Both the position numbers and the translations under genes were made by a program. From DASSUW01 sp963844405 (lineage in GTDB: Bacteria; Actinomycetota; Thermoleophilia; Solirubrobacterales; Solirubrobacteraceae), in the NCBI GenBank assembly GCA_963844405.1, contig CAWJNZ010000004.1:124001-188000 (forward strand): 64,000 bases of DNA. The letters are read 5' to 3'. The notes beneath the pieces are model-generated. The model was not told the origin of the DNA, did no database searches, and saw only the letters and a program-made list of their open reading frames with translations. Shown in pieces: positions 53,584-61,233 of this stretch (position 1 is the first letter of the stretch; the number at the start of each line of letters is the position of its first letter).

Positions 53584-54054
53584 TTAGTAAGAGACGCGCG
53601 CGGGGTTGGCCGCCCAGGCGGCGAACGGGCGCCAGCCCTCCTCGGCCAGCAGCTGCACGGTGACCAGCTCGCGCTCCTCCAGCGGGCGCGCGACGTCGGC
53701 GTGGATCGCCGCGTCGTCGAAGCCCGCCGCCGCCGCGTCGGCGCGGCTCGCCGCGTGGACGATGCGGTCCACGCGCGCCCAGTAGGCGGCGCCGAAGCAC
53801 ATCGGGCACGGCTCGCAGCTCGCGTACAGCACGGTGCCGGAGAGGTCGTGGGTCCCGAGCGTGCGGCAGGCCTCGCGGATCGCGACCATCTCGGCGTGCA
53901 GCGTCGGGTCGCCCTCGCTGATGACGCGGTTCGTGCCGCGGCCGACCACGCGGCCGCCGTCGACGGCGACCAGCGCGCCGAACGGCCCGCCCTCGGCTGC
54001 GGCCGACTCCACACCCATCTCGATGACCTCGCGCAGGAGCTCCGTCTCGTTCAC
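53584..54054 (-). CDS. nucleoside deaminase, guanine/cytidine-deaminase fold
   Basis: 156 residues with the zinc deaminase signature: TLHAEMVAIREACR near 51-64 (His and catalytic Glu) and ASCEPCPMCFGAAYW near 78-92 (two Cys ligands). It resembles guanine deaminase and tRNA adenosine deaminase-type proteins; AAIHADVARPLEERELV and the C-terminal PFAAWAAN are closer to guanine deaminases. Substrate inferred only. The GTG at 54054 lies 8 nt after CAGAAT. Confidence 0.82.
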   Translation of the reverse strand: MNETELLREVIEMGVESAAAEGGPFGALVAVDGGRVVGRGTNRVISEGDPTLHAEMVAIREACRTLGTHDLSGTVLYASCEPCPMCFGAAYWARVDRIVHAASRADAAAAGFDDAAIHADVARPLEERELVTVQLLAEEGWRPFAAWAANPARVSY

Positions 54055-54062
54055 GACGCGGC

Positions 54063-54068
54063 ATTCTG
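54063..54068 (-). promoter_or_regulatory. -10 box of the deaminase gene
   Basis: CAGAAT on the minus strand, 8 nt before the GTG at 54054. Confidence 0.35.
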
Positions 54069-54116
54069 GACGATCGAACGATTGGAGGAACTGCCGGTCG
54101 CGCCGATTACCGGTGC

Positions 54117-55909
54117 GTGACCGATGCCACGAGCCTCACCGCCACCCTCCGGCGCGGCCCGAACCCCCTTCGCGGCGAGGCGCCGGCGCAGCGGACCGGC
54201 AAGCCGCTCCGCATCCTGTTCCTCGTCTCGGCGCACAACAGCCTGAGCCAGCGCGCGCAGATCGCGCTGACCGAGCTGGGGCATACGGTCGAGGTCGAGG
54301 TCGTCGAGACCGGCGAGGCGATGGAGCGCGCCGTCGAGCGCCATCAGCCCGAGCTGATCGTCTGCCCGATCCTGAAGAAGATCATCCCCGAGTCGATCTT
54401 CGCCCGGCACCGCTGCCTGATCGTGCACCCGGGGCCGGTCGGCGACCGCGGCGCGTCTTCGCTCGACTGGGCGATCGAGCTCGGCATGGGCGAGTGGGGC
54501 GTCGACCGTGCTCGAGGCCACGGCCGAGGTCGACGGCGGCGACATCTGGGGCACGCGCAAGTTCCCGACGCGCGAGGCCGGCAAGAGCAGCATCTACCGC
54601 CACGAGGTGCGCCGCGGCGCGCGTCGAGTCGCTGTCGAGGCGATCGGCGGCGTGGAGACGGGCCAGCTCGCCCACGCCGCTCGACTACGACGACCCCACG
54701 TCACCGGCCGCCCGCGCCCGCTGATCCGCCAGGCCGAGCGCGCGATCGACTGGACGGCTCGACGCCACGCGAGAGATCGTCCGCCGCATCCGCGCCGCCG
54801 AGGGCAACCCTGGCGTGCTCGACCGGATCGGCGGCGTGGAGTTCCACCTCTTCGGCGTCGCACGCCGAGCGCGGCCTGCGCGGCTGCGCCGGGCGAGATC
54901 ATCGCCAGCCGCCACGGCGCATCTGCCGCGCCACCGTCGACGGCGCCGTCTGGATCACCCACCTGAAGCGCCGCGACGAGGCCACGCAGTCTTCAAGCTG
55001 CCCGCTACCCGCGCGCTCGAGCTCGCCGGCGTGGCGCTGGACGTGCCGGAGGTCGACGGCGCCGCTCCACGCGCCGATCCCCGACGGACGACACCTGGCG
55101 CGAGATCGTCTACACCGAGGAGGCCGGCGTCGGCTACCTCCAGTTCGACTTCTACAACGGCGCGATGAGCACGGACTCAGTGCCGGCGGCTGCTCGAGGC
55201 CTACCGCTACGCGCGCAGCCGCCGCCAGCACCAAGGTGATCGTGCTCGACCGGCGGCAGCCGACTTCTTCTCCAACGGCATCCACCTCAACGTCATCGAG
55301 GCGGCCGAGGACCCTGGCGAGGAGTCCTGGCACAACCTGCACGCGATCGACGACGTCGTGCGCGAGATCGTCGAGACCGACTCGCACCTCGTCGTCTCCG
55401 CCCTCCAGGGCGACGCGGCGGCCGGCGGCGTGCCGTTCGCGATGGCCGCCGACCACGTCGTGGCCCGCGAGGACGTCGTCCTCAACCCGTACTACCAGCA
55501 CATGGGCGGCCTCTACGGGTCCGAGTACTGGACCTACCTGATGCCGCGCCGCATCGGCCACGAGCTCACCGCGCGAGCTCACCGAGACGTTCCAGCGCGG
55601 TCGGCACGCGCCGCGCGGTCGAGATCGGCCTGATCGACGCGGCGTTCGGCGAGAGCGTCGCCAGCTTCGCCGCCCAGCTCCGCGGCCTCGCCGAGCGGCT
55701 CGCCCGCCACGCCGAGCACGCGCCGCTGGCTCGAGGAGAAGCGCCGCCAGCGCACGCGCGACGAGCAGGTCAAGCCGCTGAGCGCCTACCGCAGCGAGGA
55801 GCTGGCGCGCTGGCACGAGAACTTCTTCGGGACGGACCGCAGCTACCACGAGGCGCGCAGCCGCTTCGTCTACAAGCTCGGCGCGCCTGTGCCGGTCGGC
55901 GGCGCCTGA
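54117..55909 (+). pseudogene. hypX: HypX/HoxX-like protein with many frameshifts
   Basis: HypX makes the carbon monoxide ligand of [NiFe] hydrogenases from formyl-tetrahydrofolate; it joins a formyltransferase domain to an enoyl-CoA hydratase-like domain. The first 125 codons are intact (RILFLVSAHNSLSQRAQIAL, ELIVCPILKKIIPESIF). After about 54490 the frame shifts repeatedly, yet all parts remain: VLEATAEVDGGDIWGTRKFP, IDDVVREIVETDSHLVVSAL, NPYYQHMGGLYGSEYWTYLM, and a C terminus KPLSAYRSEELARWHENFFG ending at 55909. No hydrogenase gene is in the window. Conserved segments between closely spaced single-base indels point to sequence error rather than decay. Confidence 0.75.
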
Positions 55910-55969
55910 GCCAGACGCCCGGCAGCGGCGCTGCTCGACCTGCCGCACGTCGCCCAGCGGTGGCCAGGC

Positions 55970-57912
55970 ATGAGCGATCATCGAGGCACGCGGAGGTACT
56001 CGACCGGGCCTGCGGGCTCGAGCCGCGGGCCTCGCGGACTGCGCGCGCTGACTCCAGGCCGTCTGGCACTGGCTGCCGCAGGGCCAGCTGCTGCCCGAGC
56101 ACATCTGGCGCCGCCGGCACGCAGCCATCGTCTGGCCTGCTGTGGTTCCACGTCGTCGGCCTGGTGGCCTTCGGCCTCTTCCAGGGCCAGCCGGTCCGGC
56201 ACATGCTTCAGGAGGGGGTCTGCGCTGATCCGCCCCGCGCTGGTTCGCCGAGCTCGGAGCGGGCACGCATGACGCTGCGCGTGGTCGCCGCGTCGTTCGG
56301 CCTCATCACCTGCCTCGGCGATCCTCGTGCACCTCTGGACGGCTACATCGAGGCGCACTTCCACTTCTTCGTGATGGTCGGCGTGCTCACGCTCTACCAG
56401 GCGTGGGTGCCGTTCCTCGTGGCGATCGGCTACGTCGTCGTCCATCACGGCATCGTCGGCATCCTCGCGCCGGAGAGCGTCTACAGCCATCGGCGACGCC
56501 GATCGCCCACCCGTGGAAGTGGGCGCTCATCCACGGCGGCGTTCGTGCTCGCCGCGAGCGTGGCGCACATCGTCGCGTGGCGGACGAACGAGGACCAGCT
56601 CCTGCGCGACCCGCTCACCTCGCCTGCCGAGCCGGCTGCTGTTCCTGAACCGCCTGAGCCCAGTCGCTCGAGCGGCTCCAGCGCCGCCGCGGCCGCTACG
56701 TCGCCGTCCTCTTCCTCGACCTCGACCGCTTCAAGGTCATCAACGACAGCCTCGGCCACACCGCCGGCGACAAGCTGATCGTGGCCGTGGCCGACCGGCT
56801 GCGCCACTCGCTGCGCCGCCAGGAGACGATCGCCCGCTTCGGCGGCGACGAGTTCGCGATCCTGTGCGAGGACCTCGCCGACGAGCAGGACGCGATCGCG
56901 GTCGGCGAGCGCGTGCTGGCGTCGTTCAGCGACGCCGTTCCACCTCGCGCACGGCGACGCGATGTCGAGCGCCAGCATGGGCATCGCGCTCGTCCGCCGA
57001 CCCGGACCAGGACGTCGAGGACCTGATCCGCGACGCCGACGCCGCGATGTACCGCGCCAAGGAGGCGGGCGGCGGGCGGCTGATGCTGTTCGACGAGGTC
57101 ACGCGCCAGCGCGCGCTCGACCGGCTGCACACGGAGAACGCGCTGCGCGCCGCGATCGAGCGCGAGGAGTTCCGCGTCTACTTCCAGCCCGAGGTGTCGG
57201 TCGAGACCGGCAGCATCGTCGGCGTCGAGGCGCTGGTGCGCTGGGAGCACCCGAGCGCGGCCTTGTCGGCCCGGACCGACTTCATCGCGCTGGCCGAGGA
57301 GACCGGCCTGATCGTCCCGATCGGGACCTGGGTGCTCGAGAGGCGTGCCGGCACGCCCGCAGGTGGCAGGACGAGCGGGCCGAGGACGGAGCCGCTCGAT
57401 CGTCCGCGTCGAACGTCTCCGCGCCGCCAGCTCGCCGACGACAGACCGTCGACATCGTCGCCGCGGCGCTCGAGCGAGACCGGCATCGATCCGTCGCAGC
57501 CTCTGCCTCGAGGTCACCGAGAGCGTCCTCATCGAGGATCCCGAGTCGTCCACGCGCGACGCTCGCGCGAGCTGAAGGCGCTCGGCGTGCAAGATCGCGG
57601 TCGACGACTTCGGCACCGGCTACTCGTCGCTCGAGTACCTGCGACGCTTCCCGGTCGACTCCGTGAAGATCGACCGCTCGTTCGTGCGCGGCATGCCGCA
57701 CTCGCTCCGAGGACGTGGCGATCGTGACCGCCGTCGATCGAGCTCGGCCACGCGCTCGACCTGTCGGTGGTCGCGGAGGGCGTCGAGACCAGCGAGCCAG
57801 CTCGGCAACCTGCAGGCGACCGGCTGCGACACGCGCCCAGGGCTTCCTCTTCAGCCGCCCGGAGCATCCGGCCGTCGTCGAGCGCCTGCTGCTGGAGTGC
57901 CCGACGCGGTAG
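55970..57912 (+). pseudogene. membrane GGDEF-EAL protein with many frameshifts
   Basis: A cyclic-di-GMP enzyme in broken frames. The 5' part is a membrane region, with FHFFVMVGVLTLYQAWVPFL and YVVVHHGIVGILAP. The diguanylate cyclase domain follows (AVLFLDLDRFKVINDSLGHT in one frame, then FGGDEFAILCEDL with an intact GGDEF), and then the phosphodiesterase domain (FRVYFQPEVSVETGSIVGVE, then EALVRWEHP, an intact EAL) to the stop at 57912. Frames change about every 50-150 bases by one base. Both motifs are intact, so both activities are possible if the true sequence is unbroken. The start is uncertain. Confidence 0.65.
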
Positions 57913-57915
57913 CGT
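57910..57915 (+). promoter_or_regulatory. -10 box of the gene at 57923
   Basis: TAGCGT, 7 nt before the ATG; the TAG is also the stop codon of the GGDEF-EAL gene. Confidence 0.45.
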
Positions 57916-57922
57916 CGGGCCG

Positions 57923-58453
57923 ATGACCGACCTTCCGGACCAGGAGTGGCGCGTCGAGGTCGACCTCCGTGACCACTCGCCGCGCCCGCAGGACCTCGGC
58001 CGCGACGTGATCGTCACCCGCCACGGCTCGCACCTCTTCGCCTACACGACCTCCGAGGCCGCGGCGCGCGAGGCAGAGCGCGTCTTGCGCGAGCTGGGCG
58101 ACGTCCACGTCACCGTGTGGGACCAGGAGCGCGACGCGTGGCTCGACGCCGACGGGGGCGAGGTGGTCGAGGACCCGCGCGCGGACGAGGAGGGCCCGGA
58201 GTACTTCGTGCTCGTCGAGTCCGACGACCACGCGGCGCTCGAGGCGCTCGCCGGCCGGCTCGAGGGCCGCCCGGTCGAGCTGCGTCGCCACAAGCTCCTC
58301 GTCGGGGCCTCCCACGAGGGGGAGGTGGAGGCCCTGGCCGAGCGCCTCCGCCGCGAACTGCCCGAGGCCCGGGTGCACGTCCGCGCCGACATCTTCTCCG
58401 ACACCCCGAGCCCCGGCTTCCTGTGGTTCGAGTCGCGCATGCCGGGGAAATAG
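57923..58453 (+). CDS. conserved hypothetical protein (176 aa)
   Basis: Not recognised. An acidic cytoplasmic protein with two halves of similar alpha-beta pattern: LRDHSPRPQDLGRDVIVTRH and TSEAAAREAERVLRELGDVH, then YFVLVESDDHAALEALAGRL with HKLLVGASHEGEVEALAERL. This looks like two ferredoxin-like units. The frame is intact directly after a stretch full of frameshifts, which helps limit the damaged region. It lies 5 bp before the cupin gene, so they are likely co-transcribed. Confidence 0.65.
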   Translation: MTDLPDQEWRVEVDLRDHSPRPQDLGRDVIVTRHGSHLFAYTTSEAAAREAERVLRELGDVHVTVWDQERDAWLDADGGEVVEDPRADEEGPEYFVLVESDDHAALEALAGRLEGRPVELRRHKLLVGASHEGEVEALAERLRRELPEARVHVRADIFSDTPSPGFLWFESRMPGK

Positions 58454-58458
58454 GCGTC

Positions 58459-58821
58459 ATGGACCTCGACGGCGTGACGATCCGGCGGCGCGAGGACCTC
58501 GAGCGCACCGGCAACTGGCTGCTCGCCCGCCGCTCGCTCGGCCTCTCCGCGTTCGGGATGAACGTCGTCGAGATCCCGCCCGGCGAGCGGATCCCCGAGC
58601 ACGACGAGACCGAGCGCGACCAGGAGGAGGTCTTCATCGTGCTCGAGGGATCGCCGAGCCTGGTGGTCGACGGCCGCGAGATCGAGACCCCCGCGGGCAC
58701 CTTTGCGCGGCTCGACCCGCACCTCAGCCGCACCGTCGTCAACCACGGCGAGGAGCCCGCCGCGGTGCTGATCGTCTCGGCGCCGCGGACCAGCGGCTAC
58801 GAGCCGATGGACTGGGCATGA
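58459..58821 (+). CDS. cupin-domain protein (120 aa)
   Basis: A single small beta-barrel: GERIPEHDETERDQEEVFIV near 48-67 is cupin motif 1, and AGTFARLDPHLSRTVVNHGE near 80-99 is motif 2. Metal ligands are probably His, Glu and His of these. Cupins of this size are usually isomerases, dioxygenases or binding proteins; no substrate is inferred. It overlaps the next gene by ATGA. Confidence 0.78.
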   Translation: MDLDGVTIRRREDLERTGNWLLARRSLGLSAFGMNVVEIPPGERIPEHDETERDQEEVFIVLEGSPSLVVDGREIETPAGTFARLDPHLSRTVVNHGEEPAAVLIVSAPRTSGYEPMDWA

Positions 58822-59441
58822 GCGGCTTCTACCACGAGGGCAGTCGCCGTCTGCAGGACGCCTTCGACACGCGGCGGCTCGCCGACCGGCTCGAGAGCGT
58901 CACCGTCCGCGACGTCATCGACGACGATGATCGCGCCTTCATCGAGGGCATGGACATGTTCTTCCTCGCAAGCGCCGACGCCGACGGTCGCCCGGACTGC
59001 TCTTACAAGGGCGGCGATCCCGGCTTCGTGCGGGTGCTCGACGAGCGGACGATCGCTTTCCCGGCCTTCGACGGCAACGGGATGTTCCGCTCCTTCGGCA
59101 ACGTGCTCGTCAACCCGGAGGTCGGGCTGCTGTTCGTCTCCTTCGAGCGCCAGCGGCGACTGCGGCTGAACGGGACGGCGAGCATCGATCCGGATGACCC
59201 GCTGCTCGGGTCGTGGCCGGGGGCGATGCTCGTCGTCCGCGTGCGAGCGCGCGAAGTGTTCCCCAACTGCCCGCGCTACATCCACCGGATGGAGCTCGTC
59301 GAGCGGTCCCGCTTCGTGCCGGAGGCCGGCACCGAGCCGCCCGTGCCGGGGTGGAAGACGCGCGACTGGGCGGTCGACGTGCTGCCCAGCTCCGACCAGG
59401 CGGGCGGGGCGAGCGCGAGCGCGAGCGCGACGTCGCCGTAG
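58818..59441 (+). CDS. pyridoxamine 5'-phosphate oxidase-fold flavoprotein
   Basis: 207 residues of the FMN- or F420-binding split barrel. FFLASADADGRPDCSYKGGD near 48-67 is the nucleotide-binding strand pair, followed by FPAFDGNGMFRSFGNVLVNP and VGLLFVSFERQRRLRLNGTA. Such proteins reduce or oxidise small substrates, or bind flavin. The ATG overlaps the cupin stop, so they are coupled. The last 15 residues are Ala-Ser rich. Confidence 0.75.
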   Translation: MSGFYHEGSRRLQDAFDTRRLADRLESVTVRDVIDDDDRAFIEGMDMFFLASADADGRPDCSYKGGDPGFVRVLDERTIAFPAFDGNGMFRSFGNVLVNPEVGLLFVSFERQRRLRLNGTASIDPDDPLLGSWPGAMLVVRVRAREVFPNCPRYIHRMELVERSRFVPEAGTEPPVPGWKTRDWAVDVLPSSDQAGGASASASATSP

Positions 59442-59461
59442 CCGCCGGCCACAGCGTCTTG

Positions 59462-59773
59462 TCACTCGTTCCCGGGGACGATCTCCTCGACCACTTCGTA
59501 GACGCCGCTGAGCTTGATCGACTCCTCGAGCCGCGCGATCCGCTTGAGCCGGCGCTCCTCGCCGGCCATCCACTCGGGGTCGTCGCGCATGGCGTCGATC
59601 TCGTCCTCCGACCCCTCGAAGAACGCGACGGTGATCACCTCGTCGGGGTCGTCCTGGTTGCGGACGTGGTAGGCGCGCACGAGCCGCTCGTGCCAGCGCT
59701 CGGGGGTCCAGCTCTCCGCGAACTCCTCATGGGCGCCGGGCTTGAGGCGCCGGATGGTCAGCAGGCACAGCAT
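59462..59773 (-). CDS. monooxygenase-type (ABM-fold) protein (103 aa)
   Basis: A small ferredoxin-like dimeric barrel: LLTIRRLKPGAHEEFAESW at the N terminus and VITVAFFEGSEDEIDAMRDD in the middle fit antibiotic-biosynthesis-monooxygenase or similar domains, but no catalytic residue is clear. The ATG at 59773 lies 6 nt after TAGCGT. It converges on the flavoprotein gene with 20 bp between stops. Confidence 0.6.
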   Translation of the reverse strand: MLCLLTIRRLKPGAHEEFAESWTPERWHERLVRAYHVRNQDDPDEVITVAFFEGSEDEIDAMRDDPEWMAGEERRLKRIARLEESIKLSGVYEVVEEIVPGNE

Positions 59774-59779
59774 GGACCG

Positions 59780-59785
59780 ACGCTA
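59780..59785 (-). promoter_or_regulatory. -10 box of the ABM-fold gene
   Basis: TAGCGT on the minus strand, 6 nt before the ATG at 59773. Confidence 0.45.
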
Positions 59786-59829
59786 CTGCATCGCGAGCGC
59801 CGCGCGCGTGCGGACCAAGGGGGGCCAGG

Positions 59830-59874
59830 CCCCTCTGTGGTAGTACAGATCGAAACTGTGGCAGCACAGAGGGG
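59830..59874. repeat. 10-bp-stem inverted repeat
   Basis: CCCCTCTGTG (59830-59839) and CACAGAGGGG (59865-59874) are exact inverse complements around a 25-nt loop, in which ACAG and CTGT can pair further. It lies directly beside the tandem palindromic repeats and downstream of the ankyrin gene (minus strand), where it could end transcription. Confidence 0.65.
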
Positions 59875-59955
59875 ACTGTCCCTCAATGTTGAGGGCCTGT
59901 CCCTCAATGTGAAGGGCCTGTCCCTCAATGTTGAGGGACTGTCCCTTTATGTGAG
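59872..59955. repeat. four tandem 21-bp units, each a small palindrome
   Basis: Units of the form GG[AC]CTGTCCCTCAATGTTGAG occur four times in a row with small changes (GTTGAG, GTGAAG, GTTGAG, and TTATGTGAGC in the last). The core CCCTCAA-TG-TTGAGGG is an inverted repeat, so each unit can fold alone. The last unit overlaps the ankyrin stop at 59947. The whole array lies in a 173-bp gap. Confidence 0.75.
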
Positions 59956-60556
59956 CAGTGCGACTACCTCGGCGTGGCCGCCCTCGCGCGCCCAGCCGAG
60001 CGCGTCGGATTCGAACCTGGCGTCGCGGAGCGACGGGTCGGCGCCGGCGATCGAGCAGGAAGCGGACCGTGTCCGCGTAGCCGTGCATCGCCGCCCAGTG
60101 CAGGCCGGTGGCGGCGAAGATCCCGCGCGCGTCGACGTCGGCGCCGTTGGCGAGCAGGAAGCGCGCGACCTCGGTGTGGCCGTTGCGGCAGGCGAGCACG
60201 AAGGCCGGCGAGACGGCGCCGCCGGCGCTCATCGCGCGCACCGCGTCGAGCATGCCGAGACCGGCCGCCGCGCCGAGGGTCAGGCGTGCGCCGTGGGCGA
60301 CGAGGACGTCGCCGGCCCGCCGGCTGCCGAGCACGCCCGCCCACTCGAGCGGCGTCGTGCCCCAGGTCGTCCACGCCTCGAGGTCGGCCCCCGCCTCGGC
60401 CAAGACCTCGGCGACCTCCGGGTGGTCGTGCTCGGCGGCGAGGTGCAGCGGCGTCTTGCGGTGGGCGTCGACGGCGCCCACGAGCCCCGGATCGTGCGAG
60501 AGCAGCTCGCGCACGGTCGCCGCGTCCCCGGCGCGGGCCGCGTCGAGGATGCTCAT
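59947..60556 (-). pseudogene. ankyrin-repeat protein, one frameshift
   Basis: About 200 residues of ankyrin repeats: RKTPLHLAAEHDHPEVAEVL, then TTPLEWAGVL, RNGHTEVARFLLANGADVDA and TGLHWAAMHGYADTVRFLLD. Near 60047 one base shifts the frame; corrected, it reads GADPSLRDARFESDALGWAR and stops TAA at 59947. Ankyrin proteins bind partner proteins and are often immunity proteins. The ATG at 60556 overlaps the stop of the SUKH-like gene (ATGA), so both are one unit. Confidence 0.68.
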
Positions 60557-60963
60557 TCCACCAGGCGGAGCCGGACGGTGCTGCCCGGCGGCGCGTCCTT
60601 CAGCTGCTCGGCCAGCGTCCACAGGAACGCGTGCTGCTCCTCCGCCGGTATCGCGCGCAGTGTCACGCCGTCCGCCGACTCCTTCATGGATCTGCCCGGG
60701 CGCGAGCTCGTCGCCGAGCTTGTGGAGCGGACGGAGGCCGAGCGTCTCGACCGGGCCGGCTTCGGCCGCCGCGAAGAACGCGTCGACGCCGAGCCCGAGC
60801 GCACGTGACGCAACGAATGCCATGCCGGTTCGCGGCACGCGCCGCGCACGCACCGCCCGCCGCCGTGGGCGAGGAAGCCGTTGTCGGGCTCGATCCGAGC
60901 GCGCAGCTCGGCCGGGAGCCGCTGGAGGATCTCCGGGTCGTCGATCTCAGGCCCCGTGTACAC
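60553..60963 (-). pseudogene. SUKH/SMI1-KNR4-like protein, broken and shortened
   Basis: The N-terminal part PEILQRLPAELRARIEPDNG followed by FLAHGGG then RGACREPAWHSLR is the start of an SMI1/KNR4 (SUKH) domain. The central segment of that domain (where family members have the GDQFLLRDG region) seems absent, and frames change at about 60850 and 60700. The C terminus SMKESADGVTLRAIPAEEQH is in the first frame. The GTG at 60963 lies 7 nt after TAGCTT. Family members are immunity proteins or adaptors. A deletion plus sequence error is possible. Family match is moderate. Confidence 0.45.
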
Positions 60964-60970
60964 GACCGAC

Positions 60971-60976
60971 AAGCTA
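60971..60976 (-). promoter_or_regulatory. -10 box of the SUKH-like gene
   Basis: TAGCTT on the minus strand, 7 nt before the GTG at 60963. Confidence 0.45.
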
Positions 60977-61015
60977 CCTGCGTTAGACGGGATCGCGGTG
61001 GGGAAGGCGAGCCGC

Positions 61016-61186
61016 ATGGAGCTGATCTGGGCGGGCGTCTGCCTCGTCGCGTTCCTCGCGATCTACGCCGTCCTGCACCGGCGGGCGAACCGTGGCGGCC
61101 AAAGACGACCGGTCCAGTGGGCGTGGCTCGCGGCGATCGTCGCCTGCGCGGCGGTCGCGCTCCTCATCGGCCAGCTCGACCGCTGA
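61016..61186 (+). CDS. small membrane protein (56 aa)
   Basis: Two hydrophobic helices (ELIWAGVCLVAFLAIYAVL and WAWLAAIVACAAVALLIG) joined by a basic hairpin RRANRGGQRR. A GGGAAGG Shine-Dalgarno-like run lies about 10 nt upstream of the ATG at 61016. Function unknown. A strong hairpin follows the stop. Confidence 0.55.
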   Translation: MELIWAGVCLVAFLAIYAVLHRRANRGGQRRPVQWAWLAAIVACAAVALLIGQLDR

Positions 61187-61192
61187 GGGATT

Positions 61193-61225
61193 CGGCGGCC
61201 CGGGTGAGGAACCCCCGGGCCGCCG
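61193..61225. terminator. 12-bp GC hairpin between convergent genes
   Basis: CGGCGGCCCGGG (61193-61204) and CCCGGGCCGCCG (61214-61225) are exact inverse complements around a 9-nt loop, 6 bp after one stop and 8 bp before the other. No U-run, so a bidirectional terminator is inferred from placement. Confidence 0.65.
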
Positions 61226-61233
61226 ATGACCGG

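Noticed and set aside
53552..53590. TAAG-N15-GCCGAATC before the M15 peptidase, like a sigma-28 flagellar promoter
   Set aside because: Only partly matches the consensus, and no flagellar or chemotaxis gene is present in the window.
57910..57912. Stop codon overlap of the GGDEF-EAL gene with the TAGCGT box as evidence of coupled control
   Set aside because: A TAG stop forming the start of a TANNNT box is likely by chance; no further support.
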